Below, one piece after another: positions 1 to 10,225 of a stretch of 64,000 nucleotides of DNA. The stretch is taken from contig JBBBDQ010000308.1 of assembly GCA_037127315.1 (NCBI GenBank), forward strand, positions 1,406,001 to 1,470,000. Reading direction: 5' to 3'. The stretch is from Ascarosepion bandense (lineage: Eukaryota > Mollusca > Cephalopoda > Sepiida > Sepiidae). The position numbers and the translations under genes were made by a program. Position 1 is the first letter of the stretch, and each line of letters begins with the position of its first letter. A model generated the notes under the pieces. It had not been told where the DNA came from. It saw nothing but the letters and a program-made list of their open reading frames with translations, and did no database searches.

Positions 1-1057
1 TTCCTTCATCTTTGATGATATTGTCCAACATTCCCTGCCATATTGAAGAACTGGATATCACATAGCAATCCAGTACTCTTCTTTGCTTTCCTTCATCTTT
101 GATGATGTTGTCCAACATTCACTGCCATATTGAAGAACTGACATCACATAGCAATCCAGCATTTCTTTGTTTTCCTTCATCTTTGATGATATTGTCCAAC
201 ATTCCCTGCCATATTGAAGAACTGACATCACATAGCAATCCAGTACTCTCTTCTTTGTTTTCCTTCATCTTTGATGATATTGTCCAACATTCACTGCCAT
301 ATTGAAGAACTGACATCACATAGCAATCCAGTACTCTCTTCTTTGTTTTCCTTCATCTTTGATGATATTGTCCAACATTCACTGCCATATTGAAGAACTG
401 ACATCACATAGCAATCCAGTGCTCTCTTCTTTGTTTCCCTTCATCTTTGATGATATTGTCCAACATTCCCTGCCATATTGAAGAACTGACATCACATAGC
501 AATCCAGTACTCTCTTCTTTGTTTTCCTTCATCTTTGATGATATTGTCCAACATTCCCTGCCATATTGAAGAACTGACATCACATAGCAATCCAGTACTC
601 TCTTCTTTGCTTTCCTTCATCTTTGATGATGTTGTCCAACATTCACTGCCATATTGAAGAACTGACATCACATAGCAATCCAGTACTCTCTTCTTTGTTT
701 TCCTTCATCTTTGATGATATTGTCCAACATTCACTGCCATATTGAAGAACTGACATCACATAGCAATCCAGTACTCTCTTCTTTGTTTTCCTTCATCTTT
801 GATGATATTGTCCAACATTCCCTGCCATATTGAAGAACTGACATCACATAGCAATCCAGTACTCTCTTCTTTGCTTTCCTTCATCTTTGATGATGTTGTC
901 CAACATTCCCTGCCATATTGAAGAACTGACATCACATAGCAATCCAGTACTCTCTTCTTTGTTTTCCTTCATCTTTGATGATATTGTCCAACATTCACTG
1001 CCATATTGAAGAACTGACATCACATAGCAATCCAGTACTCACTTCTTTGTTTCCTGT
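1..1057 (-). repeat. 88-bp tandem array derived from LINE-R reverse transcriptase
   Basis: About twelve head-to-tail copies of an ~88 bp unit, containing CTTCATCTTTGATGATATTG and CATATTGAAGAACTGACATC. Starts fall near 1, 88, 172, 260 and 348, then onward at the same spacing. Copies differ by single changes (ATATTG or ATGTTG, CATTCC or CATTCA) and short indels. On the minus strand the unit reads like the RTE-family RT C-terminal segment (YGSECWTISSKMKE), so the array is an expanded slice of a coding element, not a simple satellite. The flank at 1058-1330 continues the same LINE-R antisense, which shows that expansion occurred in place. The array is cut by the window start. Confidence 0.9.
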
Positions 1058-1330
1058 CTCATAATACATTACTCAACTTCTGGAACGCGTCCTTCGCCCT
1101 GCCAATTCGCCTTCGGATCTCTGTGTCGCACTTTCCGTCTTCAGTTAGAACGCTTCCCAGGTATTTAAATTTTTGTACCTGCTTGATTTTAGTATCTTCC
1201 AACTGTATTTAGCATTTTCAGCTGCTCTTTCTGCTGATGACCATGCATTCGGTTTTCTTACAGTATATTTGTAGTGCTTTTTGGTCACTCTTTTCAGCTA
1301 TCTTCCGTAGGAGGTATATCTGACCAATAA
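1058..1330 (-). pseudogene. LINE-R (RTE-like) reverse transcriptase fragment
   Basis: Reading the minus strand gives peptides such as [20 protein letters not shown] followed by [18 protein letters not shown], and upstream KSDQKALQIYCKKTECMVIS. These are the standard post-catalytic RT blocks of RTE-like LINEs (connection and thumb region). The frame is broken between the blocks. The piece lies directly upstream, in element orientation, of the 88-bp array and was probably its parent copy. It has no endonuclease and no catalytic YADD box. It is inactive. Confidence 0.8.
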
Positions 1331-1690
1331 AATTGTATCTGGCCAATAGATGTTATTTTACATGCAACAGAATGTATATAGTGTTATGTATGCATGTAGA
1401 GTAGTGTGTAAGAATAATGTTCCGAACAGGGTTAGCAAGTTGTTAGCGTGTTCGTAGCTGATATTATTGAGTGTTATTTTATTTTTTTATCAATGATGCC
1501 TCCCTTATTTTCTATTACAATTAAAATAACATCCATCCTCGAGTATTCTTAAAAGTGTAGCCTAAGGTGCTCACATAAAAAATGATTTGGACAATTTTAA
1601 TATAATTTATTTTCAAAAGAAAAAAATGATCAAATGAAAATTTACATAAAAAATTTGACCGTACTACCGTGTCTGTCATTTTTAAAAGAG
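1331..1690. other. AT-rich stretch, nothing recognised
   Basis: I see no coding similarity, RNA gene or clear repeat here. It separates the LINE-R remnant from the satellite. Confidence 0.4.
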
Positions 1691-1867
1691 AGATTGCTGC
1701 CCCCCCCCCACACACACACAAAGAGAGTGTGAAGAGAATAAGAGACATATATATATTGAGAGAGAGAGAGGGAGAGATAAATAAGAGAGAGAGGGAGAGA
1801 TAAATAGAGAGACATAAATAGAAACATAGAGAGACAAAGATTGATATACAGATAGAGAGAGTGAGAC

Positions 1868-1902
<35 letters not shown>

Positions 1903-1973
1903 TAGCGAGCCAGAGACACACACATATCTATAGCGAGAGTTATAGACATATATGTATATATAGAGAGAAAGAC

Positions 1974-2011
<38 letters not shown>

Positions 2012-2099
2012 CGAAAGAGAGAGAGAGAACCATAGATACATACGTAGAGATACAGAGAGAATCATAGATACATAGAGTGAGAGACATAGATAGACAGAC

Positions 2100-2132
<33 letters not shown>

Positions 2133-2209
2133 TAGCGAGCCAGAGACACACACACATATATATAGCGAGAGTTATAGACATATATGTATATATAGAGAGA
2201 AAGACATAG

Positions 2210-2258
<49 letters not shown>

Positions 2259-2313
2259 CATAAATACATACGTAGAGATACAGAGAGAATCATAGATACA
2301 TAGAGTGAGAGAC

Positions 2314-2374
<61 letters not shown>

Positions 2375-2449
2375 CACACACATATATATAGCGAGAGTTA
2401 TAGACATATATGTATATATATAGAGAAAGACATAGATAGATATATAGAG

Positions 2450-2483
<34 letters not shown>

Positions 2484-2517
2484 CCATAGATACATACGTA
2501 CAGATACAGAGAGAATC

Positions 2518-2551
<34 letters not shown>

Positions 2552-2565
2552 TTTGAAAGGACTGG

Positions 2566-2618
<53 letters not shown>

Positions 2619-2640
2619 TGAGAAATAGAGAGAAACAAAG
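1691..2640. repeat. GATA/GA satellite with ~240-bp higher-order unit
   Basis: Runs of (GATA)n, (GA)n and (CA)n are ordered into a larger unit of about 240 bp. It is recognised by ATATAGCGAGAGTTATAGAC (near 1925, 2160 and 2390), then ATACATACGTA, then AATCATAGATACATAGAG, and it occurs about three times. The block starts after a C9 run plus CA repeats. The overlapping 'SLSLSIYLSIYL' open frames on the minus strand are a by-product of the repeat and should not be read as genes. Confidence 0.85.
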
Positions 2641-3335
2641 ACAGACAGAAAAACAGACACATGTAGAGGGAAGAAGCCACTTGCTACTCTAGTGAATTCG
2701 GTGGTCATCTTTTGTCCTTAGCTTTGAGTTGTAAATATCGAGTAGACAATGATAACATTTGGTTCAAGAGTTTACGACTGGTGACTAAAAGGTCATTGAT
2801 ACTTTTTCTGTTTTTCTGTTTTTTTTTTTTTTACTGTTTTTTCATAACCAAATGTCAAGTTTGCAGACGTTCGTTAAATCTCATTGGACATGAACAAAGG
2901 ATGAGAACCACTTTCAGCAGATCGATCGGCTTAGGAGATATTTCATTTTTTTAAGTTTTAACCTTATTTTTTTAGAAAAAAAGAATTGTACGACGCTAGA
3001 CGATCTTCCCTGAAGCTGCTAGTTTAATGGCTTTTTAGTTTTCTTTACATATTTGGCATTGGAAAATACCAAGAATTCATTTACTATTATCTTTCTTTTC
3101 TGCAACTGGTACCAAAGGTCTTCGTACGAGACTTGAATTTGGATTATATACTCTAGTGGGCAGAAGAGTACATCGGCCGAAGAGGAAAGAGTGATGTTAG
3201 AGCTGTTAATTCTTGCATGCATTAGTTTCAATTCTTTTTAATTCATAACACTATTGCTTTTCTTTTTTTCCAAGGTAAAATGAATGGTCAAAAATGTTCT
3301 CAGTATCCTTGTGTAAATTAATTGAACCAAAACGA
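2641..3335. other. Intergenic, nothing recognised
   Basis: AT-rich sequence with a T12 run near 2820. Short open frames show no domain similarity that I can name. Confidence 0.4.
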
Positions 3336-3615
3336 ATGTTTTCCGAGGATCTTTCACACTTGAAAGATCACGTGTACGTCATCATTTGGCGTTGTTTTTC
3401 TCTTCCGATCGCATCTTCGTTAACGTTTTGAACTCATGGATCCAGTTTGTTTCTTCACCTTGATGACACGTCTGACAGTTAAAAGGCTGACACCAATAAT
3501 ATCCGCGATCTCTCTGAAAGGCTTGCCAGTGTGTTCGTGTAGCGTTACAATTTGCGTGCTTTGGAGTAACACATCGCAGACAATGGCCGTAGGAAAATTA
3601 ATCGAGAGTCAAGAC
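3336..3615 (-). pseudogene. Tc1/mariner-type transposase, N-terminal HTH fragment
   Basis: The minus strand reads IVTLHEHTGKPFREIADIIG, then VSLLTVRRVIKVKKQTGSMS, then SSKR, a stop and RRCDRKRKTTPND. This is the first helix-turn-helix of a Tc1-like transposase (recognition-helix pattern FREIADIIGVSLLTVRRVI) followed by the basic GRxRKT linker. The catalytic domain is missing and there is an in-frame stop. No inverted repeats could be placed with confidence. This is a relic of a cut-and-paste element. Confidence 0.65.
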
Positions 3616-3819
3616 AATAGTGTCTGAGCGTGATAAAAATCTGGTGCAATCAGGAACAAAGCCATATTTTTCAAAGCCAAACAAATTTCATCATACACTC
3701 CGAAACTAGATTATATTACTGTACGCCACCGCAAATGATCTAATTTGAGGAAAACATAGAAATCTATTACGCGCTGTTACTCCAGTGCGTCGAAAGCTGA
3801 CCGTACAGTGAAATAAGCG

Positions 3820-3965
3820 TGTACATCTGGTAGTAAGGCTTCTGATCGAGAAATTGGTAGATTTGAAGAACGTGGAACCACTTATTGAATGCTTTTGTGC
3901 TCACCTTTCCCCTAACCCGGGATGGTAGAACGTGTCAGCGTCACAGCTATGAAGAAATAAAAAAT
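3820..3965 (+). repeat. Repeat Q copy 1
   Basis: The sequence runs from GGCTTCTGATCGAGAAATTG through CTAACCCGGGATGGTAGAAC to CTATGAAGAAATAAAAAATC. The same order of blocks is found at about 4700, 6520 and (inverted) 7300. It ends in an A-rich tail, so it is probably a short retroposon or the 3' end of an unseen LINE. Confidence 0.6.
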
Positions 3966-3968
3966 CAA

Positions 3969-3969
<1 letters not shown>

Positions 3970-4000
<31 letters not shown>
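3970..4000. repeat. (TA)n microsatellite
   Basis: About 30 bp of alternating TA directly after repeat Q copy 1. Confidence 0.9.
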
Positions 4001-4079
4001 CTTATGGCCTAACAGTATAAAATTATGTACAAAATATCTGAAGTAAAAGAAAAAATTATGTTCAAAATATTTAGATTTC

Positions 4080-4235
4080 GGCATTACACGCTTGGACGAG
4101 TATGTTTCAAAAGAGACATGACTGACTGGGTAGAAGGTTTTAAAGCAGTAGGTTTTACAGCAGACTGATTTACCGCAGTAGGTTGCTATTACTTTCTGCG
4201 GTAGACTGGTAAGCAACCAAGGTTACAGAACACAA
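4080..4235 (-). mobile_element. SINE-t, 3' half
   Basis: Antisense SINE-t 3' part: TACACGCTTGGACGAGTATG, the AAGAGACATGACTGACTGGG block and TTTCTGCGGTAGACTGGTAA. The tRNA head is missing. A small internal duplication (GCAGTAGGTT) has lengthened the middle. Confidence 0.7.
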
Positions 4236-4278
4236 ATTATCCTGCTATTAAACTTATAGCTTAATTTTATTTGCGCCT

Positions 4279-4466
4279 AACTTAACTGATTGATTGATCT
4301 GTTTAACCATTTTAAGCTTAACTGATTGATTGATCTGTTTAACCATTTTAAGCTTAACTGATTGATTGATCTGTTTAACCATTTTAAGCTTAACTGATTG
4401 ATTGATCTGTTTAACCATTTTAACTTAACTGATTGATTGATCTGTTTAACCATTTTAAGCTTAACA
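4279..4466. repeat. 36-bp minisatellite, five copies
   Basis: Near-identical units of AACTGATTGATTGATCTGTT plus TAACCATTTTAAGCTT. One copy lacks GC and is 34 bp. Such low divergence suggests recent expansion and probable length polymorphism. Confidence 0.9.
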
Positions 4467-4699
4467 AAAACCGATGCATTAAATATATGAAAATATAACA
4501 GAGTAAAATCCTTATTTTACAGTTTTTTTGTCAATTCAGATAATATGATGCAAGAATAAGCTGAAAAGCTTAGAGGCTCACTATGAAGAAGCGAAGCCAG
4601 AGACGTAAATTCTTGAATGCATTAATTTAAAACCTTCTTATTAACAACTCCTATGTTTTATTTTTATGGTAAGTTAACTGTTCAAAACATCGTGGCTAA

Positions 4700-4850
4700 G
4701 AAGATTAGCTACATCCGGCTGCAAGGCATCTGATTGAGAAATTAAAAGTTTTGAGGAGCATTGAACCACCACTTACTTGCTAATGTGCCCAGGTCAGCCT
4801 TGACTCAGGATGTTAGCATCTAGACGGGTTCGAGCTATGGGGAAACAGTA
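4700..4850 (+). repeat. Repeat Q copy 2
   Basis: It has GGCATCTGATTGAGAAATTA, GAGGAGCATTGAACCACCAC, GACTCAGGATGTTAGCATCT and GAGCTATGGGGAAACAGTAA. It is the most complete copy at its left end. Confidence 0.55.
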
Positions 4851-5077
4851 AAAGCTCAAAATGGGTTCAAAGCATTATGGAAATATACAAATATTTTTTA
4901 TAGTAAAAGTACCAACAATACATATAAAAAATTAGATTTCGGCATAGAATGACCCATAAGGTGTTGATATGCTGTTAAACAAATGAATCCTCCTGTCTCC
5001 CTGTATAAAATAAATAAACCTTTTATGCAATTACATATCTCAATTCGTATCTGAATACAAGTAGTTTGTTTCCAGAT

Positions 5078-5375
5078 TGTGCGTTGTTGTACAGTGGTTA
5101 TCGGCTCGAAACGAGAAATCGGAGAGTCGAGTTCGAATTCCAGTTGAATTCCTTGCATTCACTTACGCACAAATACATTTGGGAAAAGTATTAATTCGTC
5201 TCTTCCCTCTAGTTATGGGTTAAATAACAAGACAGATTGGGTTCTATACCTTTGGCTGGCAACCAGTCTACCGAAGAAAGCAATGGCAACCTACTGCGGG
5301 ATAATCTTCTGCCCTGTCAGTCATGTCTCGAAAGAGATCGTCCAAGCATATATCATGTATGGCACTTAAATGACT
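5078..5375 (+). mobile_element. SINE-t, near full length
   Basis: tRNA-derived SINE of about 300 bp. An A-box-like segment (GTTGTACAGTGGTTATCGG) and a B-box (GAGTTCGAATTCC) form the pol III promoter. The body is GGGAAAAGTATTAATTCGTC, GTTATGGGTTAAATAACA, GGCTGGCAACCAGTCTACCG and CCTACTGCGGGATAATCTTC. It ends at GGCACTTAAATGACTGA. It carries point changes (GTGCGTTGTTGTACAG), so it is not a master copy. It encodes no protein and would depend on a LINE for movement. Confidence 0.85.
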
Positions 5376-5940
5376 GAATATATATCCTATATATATCCAG
5401 TTTATCTAGCAGTTCAAATAGGTTTTCATATAGACTAGGGGACAGGATTAGGGTACCCCGAACCATTGTTACCTACTGGTGATCACTGGCTAGGATATAG
5501 CACTTGTTTGCCCCCACCAGGGGTACGGTTTCTTTTTAAACATTGCCTGATTATTAGCATGGATGAAAATAGGAATAAGTGTAAGCAGTATGTGATCTTT
5601 CAGTGCATTTCTCTGTGTTTGCGAGTATGTGCATGTGTCTTGTCGGTAGGGGAATCAAATCTTCACTTACCGTTTCAAGTCAAGCACGCTGCCACGTTCA
5701 TGATCATAGATAGATAGAAAATTGTGGCTGGGTTTCCTTCCTTGTTTATGGTAGAGCATACGCTACTAATGAACCAGAAGTCATTCGCGACTGGACAATA
5801 AATTGCCAAGAAGAGTCGTATGATGTGCGTTTAGAAGATGGAAAAAGTTGTAGCTGACAGGAAGTACACATGTCGATACCTGATCAGTATCGGCTGGGTC
5901 ACCGTGGAGAAGAGGTGTGAGGTTCAAAGACCCGAAACCC
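5376..5940. other. Intergenic, nothing recognised
   Basis: Low-complexity and unique sequence with no convincing gene. The 83-codon open frame near 5466 shows no recognisable domain. Confidence 0.4.
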
Positions 5941-5942
5941 CT

Positions 5943-6011
5943 AATAAACCTCGGCTAGAAACATCACTGATGATGTGTATTGAAGCATGAAATAGATGTA
6001 TTTTATGATGT
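5943..6011 (+). repeat. Inverted repeat arm, left
   Basis: Contains AACCTCGGCTAGAAACATCA and CTGATGATGTGTATTGAAGC. It is almost perfectly complementary to 6405-6474. The arms are ~68 bp and the ~395 bp spacer is mostly a SINE-t copy. Confidence 0.8.
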
Positions 6012-6077
6012 TTATTTTTTGGTCAACGAAAGACAGGCATGGGTTTTTGCATTTATGTTGCTTATTTTGCAATAAGG

Positions 6078-6377
6078 ATGTGTGTTGTGATGCAGTGGAT
6101 GTCAACTCGGAACGACAAATCGGGGTGCCGAGTTCAAATTATAGTTGAATTCCTTGCATTCACTTAAACACAAATACATTTGGGAAAGGTATTAATCCGT
6201 TTTTTCCTCTAGTTATGGGTTAAATAATTGAACAGGGCTTCTATAGCCTTGTCTGGCAACCAATCTACTGCTGAAAGCAATGGCAACCTACTGCGGGATA
6301 ATCATCTGCTCAGTTAGTCATGTCTCTTTCGAGACATGATCGCCCAAAGCGTGTATTCCGTTTGGCACTTAACTAAT
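6078..6377 (+). mobile_element. SINE-t, near full length, between inverted repeats
   Basis: Starts GGATGTGTGTTGTGATGCAG and ends TGGCACTTAACTAATTG. The B-box is degraded (GAGTTCAAATTA). The 3' hairpin TGTCTCTTTCGAGACATGA is intact. It lies between the two arms at 5943 and 6405, so insertion into a pre-existing palindrome is a reasonable reading. Confidence 0.85.
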
Positions 6378-6404
6378 TGCTTACAACCCCCCCCCCCCCA
6401 AAAA

Positions 6405-6474
6405 AAACATCGCAAAATACATCTATTTCATGCTTCAATACACATCATCAGTGATGTTTCTAGCCGAGGTTTAG
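6405..6474 (-). repeat. Inverted repeat arm, right
   Basis: Reverse complement of the arm at 5943-6011 with one or two mismatches (GCGATG against ATGATG near the inner end). Confidence 0.8.
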
Positions 6475-6519
6475 TTCGAGACTAGCCAAACGCCCTTTTA
6501 ATCATCTTGAAGATAACAC

Positions 6520-6640
6520 TGAAATTGAAAGATTTGAGAAGCATTAAACCACCTTTTAATTGCTGCTCTGCCCAAGTATACCATAACCCGGGGTGGTAGC
6601 ATGTGTTAGGGTCCTAGCTAAGGATAAATAAAAAATCAAC
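6520..6640 (+). repeat. Repeat Q copy 3
   Basis: AAGATTTGAGAAGCATTAAA, CATAACCCGGGGTGGTAGCA and GGGTCCTAGCTAAGGATAAA, then an A-rich end. It lies close to the right inverted-repeat arm. Confidence 0.6.
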
Positions 6641-6744
6641 AGTAGATATAATAGAATAAACAATACATTTTCAACAAATTGTCAATAGAACATTAAAAGT
6701 AAAAAAAATATATTTTTATAGTTCAATTACACGTATAATTATAC

Positions 6745-7890
6745 ATAGTGCGAGAGTGATCAAGAATCTGCACTGGCAGCAGGCCGCTTGCATATGGACA
6801 GGAAACGAGTTCGGCAGATGCATAAAAATAGAAAGGAGTGTAAGACAAGGATGTGTTTCCTCACCGGATGTGTTAGACCTATACAGCGAGGCAATTCTGA
6901 GAAAAACAGAACTTTTGCCAGGATTTGTCCTCGTCGATCACAGTTTGAGTGAGTTGAATGAGTTTTGTTTAATGGCATACAAACCTCTGACGGTTATTTA
7001 ATGTCAACAACGTAGAGTCTTAAGGTTGTGTTTTTTTTTCTTCAGTTATAGTGAGAAGGTTGATTTAGTCAGATTTTGATGAAATTTAAAAAAATATATT
7101 TTTTTAATTTTAGAAAACTGAAGATGCCTTCTAGTTTTTGTATTCAAAAATGCATTACTGGCAAGAATTTTTTTTTCTTTAAAAATGAATTGCTGGTAAT
7201 AATTTTTCCTTTTAAAACGTATAATTTTCTATAAAAGTATATTTTTATGCATATATTTGCATAAAAAGTTTATTTTTTTAAATAAATTCTTGTGTGTTGA
7301 ACCCAGTTTGGGGTTAACTATTTGCCCTAACAGGTGTTACCACTCTGGGTCATGGTGAAGCTGGCAACAACAGCAATTAAGAAGTGGTTCTATGCTCCTC
7401 ATAACTTCCCTATCAAGGTCTTGCTGCCAACTACAGTCTGAACAGTATAAGATACGCAGATGATACAGTACTGATAAAAGACAAGAAAGAAAACTACAAG
7501 TTCTCCTACAGAAGGTAGATAAAGAAATCGAAAAGAAAGGACTAAACCTAAACTACAAGAAAACTAAATTCATTGTAATCAGTAAAAAGAAGAGCCCAAT
7601 ATGCCGACTACAGTAATAAAATCAAGCAGGTACGGAAATTTAAATACCAGAGGTCGGGAAGTGCGACGCTGAGATACGGCAGCGTACTGGCATTGCCAAG
7701 GATGTATTCCAAACGCTGAATAGAATATTGAGATACAGAAAGATTTCATACTTAACGGGCTTGAGCAAGTGGACGGCAAAAGGAGGTTTGGGAGAGATAT
7801 CAAGATGAGAAGCGTTAAGAAGGGTAAGGGATTAAGGCAAGTGGTAGTCTATGATTGCCTACGTTTTGAAGGGACACGGCACATGAAGAA
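6745..7890 (+). pseudogene. LINE-R reverse transcriptase, interrupted
   Basis: 6756-7000 encodes VIKNLHWQQAACIWTGNEFG, then RSVRQGCVSSPDVLDLYSEA (RT fingers and palm up to the SPxLF box). After foreign DNA at ~7001-7434 the frame resumes with SIRYADDTVLIKDKKE, which contains the catalytic YADD box, and continues through thumb-like segments to a C-terminus at ~7890. Stops and frameshifts are present. The endonuclease is absent. Confidence 0.8.
7001..7434. mobile_element. Insertion in LINE-R containing antisense repeat Q copy 4
   Basis: AT-rich DNA splits the RT between the SPDV box and the YADD box. Its right part (7300-7435) is repeat Q in antisense: CCACTCTGGGTCATGGTGAA, AATTAAGAAGTGGTTCTATG and CTCCTCATAACTTCCCTATC. 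The RT junctions are not precise enough to name a target duplication. Confidence 0.55.
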
Positions 7891-7954
7891 AAAGAAACCC
7901 GATGAGTGAATGGCCGTCTATACGACGCAAAAATGAAAATAACACTTACACAGG

Positions 7955-8235
7955 TTATTCTAAGATTTAGTGCCAATCCATCACCATATGGTGAACATTA
8001 TCAATATTTTCCTCAGTGGTTGTTGTTGCAGAACATTCAGGCCTTGGGGTCTTCAAAACTCTCGCCTAAATCCTTCCTTTTCATCGTTGAAAAACCTTGG
8101 GTGTCATTCCCTAATGTAGTAACGACGTCAGCATGAACGTCCTGGGGACTAAACCCTTTTTTCTGAAGTTACTTTCCAAAATCAGGATGCCAAATTTCGT
8201 CAGTTTCTAAGAGAAGTCGCTACAAGTTACATTTA
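7955..8235 (-). pseudogene. mariner transposase N-terminal fragment
   Basis: The minus strand gives FRKKGFSPQDVHADVVTTLG, then NDTQGFSTMKR, KDLGESFEDP and, after a one-base shift, TTEENIDNVHHMVMD. This matches the paired-HTH region of mariner transposases (heel motif 'HADMVxTLG', then the 'ATTEENIxxVHxMVMD' linker). The catalytic core is absent. It is distinct from the Tc1-type relic near 3.4 kb and from the TA-flanked mariner near 33 kb. Confidence 0.65.
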
Positions 8236-8259
8236 AAGTTTTCTTTGAAATGACAGATA

Positions 8260-8527
8260 ACAGTCAGTTAAGTGCCATACGTGAAACACTCTTGGGCGAT
8301 CAAAGCAGTAGATTGCTATTGCTTTCTGCGGTAGACTGGTTGCCGGCCAAGGCTATAGAACCCAATCTGTTCTGCTATTTAACCCATAACTGGAGGGAAT
8401 AGACGGATTAATACCTTTCCCAAGGGTATTTGTGCGTAAGTGAATGCAATGGATTCAGCTGGAATTCGAACTCGGCTCCCCGATTTCTTGCTCTGAGCCG
8501 ATATCCACTGCACCACAACGCACATGA
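8260..8527 (-). mobile_element. SINE-t with internal deletion
   Basis: Antisense copy from GTTAAGTGCCATACGTGAAA to CACTGCACCACAACGCACAT. The TGTCTCTTTCGAGACA hairpin block is deleted. The B-box is intact as GGAATTCGAACTC on this strand. Confidence 0.85.
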
Positions 8528-8812
8528 TGTGCGTCAGATAACAGTTTATCTGAAACAAAAATTCATGAACTTAATAAGAAGATTTGAAATTAATGCATGC
8601 AAGATTTCACAGATTTAGTACCTTTCCCTCATAGTCAGACAATGAAGCATAATATGGCGAATGAAGTGACAAGAAAACACAAATGCAAATTCTTACTAAA
8701 ATACCGTAAGATGACTGACAAAATAGTACCAAATTAGCTTAAAAAGTGAGCGAAAATGGCTGTCAAAGAATTCCTGTCATTTGTAGCTTTCAGTAAAGTG
8801 TGCATTTTAGAT

Positions 8813-8900
8813 GTGGGTGTGCGTTGTGGTGCAATGGTTATCGGCTCGGAAGGGGAGATCAGAGAGCCGTGTTCGAATTCGTTTCATTCACTTGAATGTC
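8813..8900 (+). mobile_element. SINE-t, tRNA head only
   Basis: GTGGGTGTGCGTTGTGGTGC and CCGTGTTCGAATTCG cover the pol III promoter. The copy then leaves the SINE-t consensus after CATTCACTTGAATG. Confidence 0.7.
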
Positions 8901-9089
8901 AAAGTAGGCAAGAAGAGGAAAGGGGAGACTACTGGTAACTTTGGATTACGAATCCACAACGACCGGGGTGAAAGATAGGTGCAGTGGTGTAAGGCGAATG
9001 ACTAGGTGGTAACCAACGCCTAGTTTCAAGAACGCCCAAGAAGTTTATGGACATGGAGAAGCCCAGGAGATGACACGAAAAACCAAATC

Positions 9090-9264
9090 GATTCAGTCAG
9101 TCAGTTAAGTGCCATACGTGATGCACGATTCGGCGATCATGTCTCGAAAGAGACATTACTGACTGGGCAGAATATTATCCCGCAGTATGTTGCCATTGCT
9201 TTCCGCGGTAGACTGGTTGCCAGCTAAGGCTATAGAGCCCAATCTGTCCTGCTATTTAACACAT
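9090..9264 (-). mobile_element. SINE-t, 3' part
   Basis: Antisense 3' half from CAGTCAGTCAGTTAAGTGCC to CCTGCTATTTAACACATAAC. It abuts a LINE-R fragment directly. Confidence 0.8.
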
Positions 9265-9655
9265 AACAGTGAATGCTGGACAATATCTTCAAAGACGAAG
9301 AAAAAACTTGAAGGAAATGAAAGATGCTGCGGATATCATGGATCGAGCATGTGAGTAATGATGAGGTTTTGGAAAGGATGGAAATGAAAAGGAAATTCAT
9401 ACTGATCACCAGTAAAATACAGCTGAAAATCTTGGGACATCTGATGAGGAAGGAAGGCTTAGAGAATCTGATACACACAGATCAGAGAGAGGGAGAGAGA
9501 AAGACAGACAGGAGATAGCAGCGGATAACATATTTTAAGGGCCTGTGGCTGGCAGAGCGGCGTTTGGGTGAGGTAACAGGAGAAAGCATGCTAAGAGCTA
9601 CCAGGGATAGAGAGACGTGGAAGGGCGTGAACCCCCACGTCCTGAAGTGACATGG
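9265..9655 (+). pseudogene. LINE-R C-terminal fragment
   Basis: Reads NSECW-like sequence, then MLRISWIEHVSNDEVLERM, LKILGHLMRKEGLENLIHT, and ends RDRETWKGVNPHVLK, a stop, HGT. This is the conserved tail after the RT of RTE-like LINEs. The end is followed by the AGAAGAAGAA sequence typical of this family's 3' terminus. Confidence 0.8.
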
Positions 9656-9689
9656 CACATAGAAGAAGAACAAAGTGTGTCTATTGCAA

Positions 9690-10225
9690 TTTCCCCTTAT
9701 CACTTTTCTGACAAGCATTTACACAAGATCATTCTTCTATGTGCCAGGGACCTTCAGGACGTGGGCAATCGTGACTGTTTTCCTTAATATTTACTTTATG
9801 CTATCTGTCCCAATCCTTATTCTGACAGTTATTTAAACAAGCTCATTCTTCTTGACAGATACCTTCAGAGTAGAGGCCATCGTGACTCCTCACAATTTTC
9901 TGTTCTTTTCTGTCCTTAGTCAATTTTGTCTATTGCTGTCTCTCCTAATCACTGTTCGACCAACCATTTACGCAAACTCATTCTTCACTGTGCCTGGTAA
10001 TTTCAGGATGTAGCCTATCATAGCTCTTCATAATTTTCTGTCGTTTTTAGCTCTTAGTATAGTGTATCTTTTGCTATCTCTCCTAATCCATATTTTTACT
10101 ACAGTTTACGCAAGCTCTTTCTTTTTCTATGTCAGGCACCGTCTGGGTGCGGGCTTTTTTGGCTCTCCACAATTTTATATCTTTTTCAGTACTTAATAAA
10201 CTTTGCCTTTTGCTATCTTTAATTG
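9690..10225 (-). repeat. ~125-bp degenerate tandem array of the LINE-R 3' end
   Basis: Four related units run one after another. Each has a CTCATTCTTC-like start, a TTCAGGACGTGGGC-like block (LINE-R C-terminal antisense) and an end like TTTTGCTATCTCTCCTAATC. Anchor blocks lie near 9745, 9870, 10000 and 10140. They look like repeated copies of the last codons plus 3' flank of LINE-R. Confidence 0.6.

Noticed and set aside
1..1057. CRISPR array (regular 88-bp spacing)
   Set aside because: The whole unit repeats, with no unique spacers, and it encodes antisense RT.
1521..2708. Long Ser/Leu/Ile/Tyr-rich open frames on the minus strand
   Set aside because: They are translations of GATA/GA/CA repeats and occur in several frames at once, so they are not genes.
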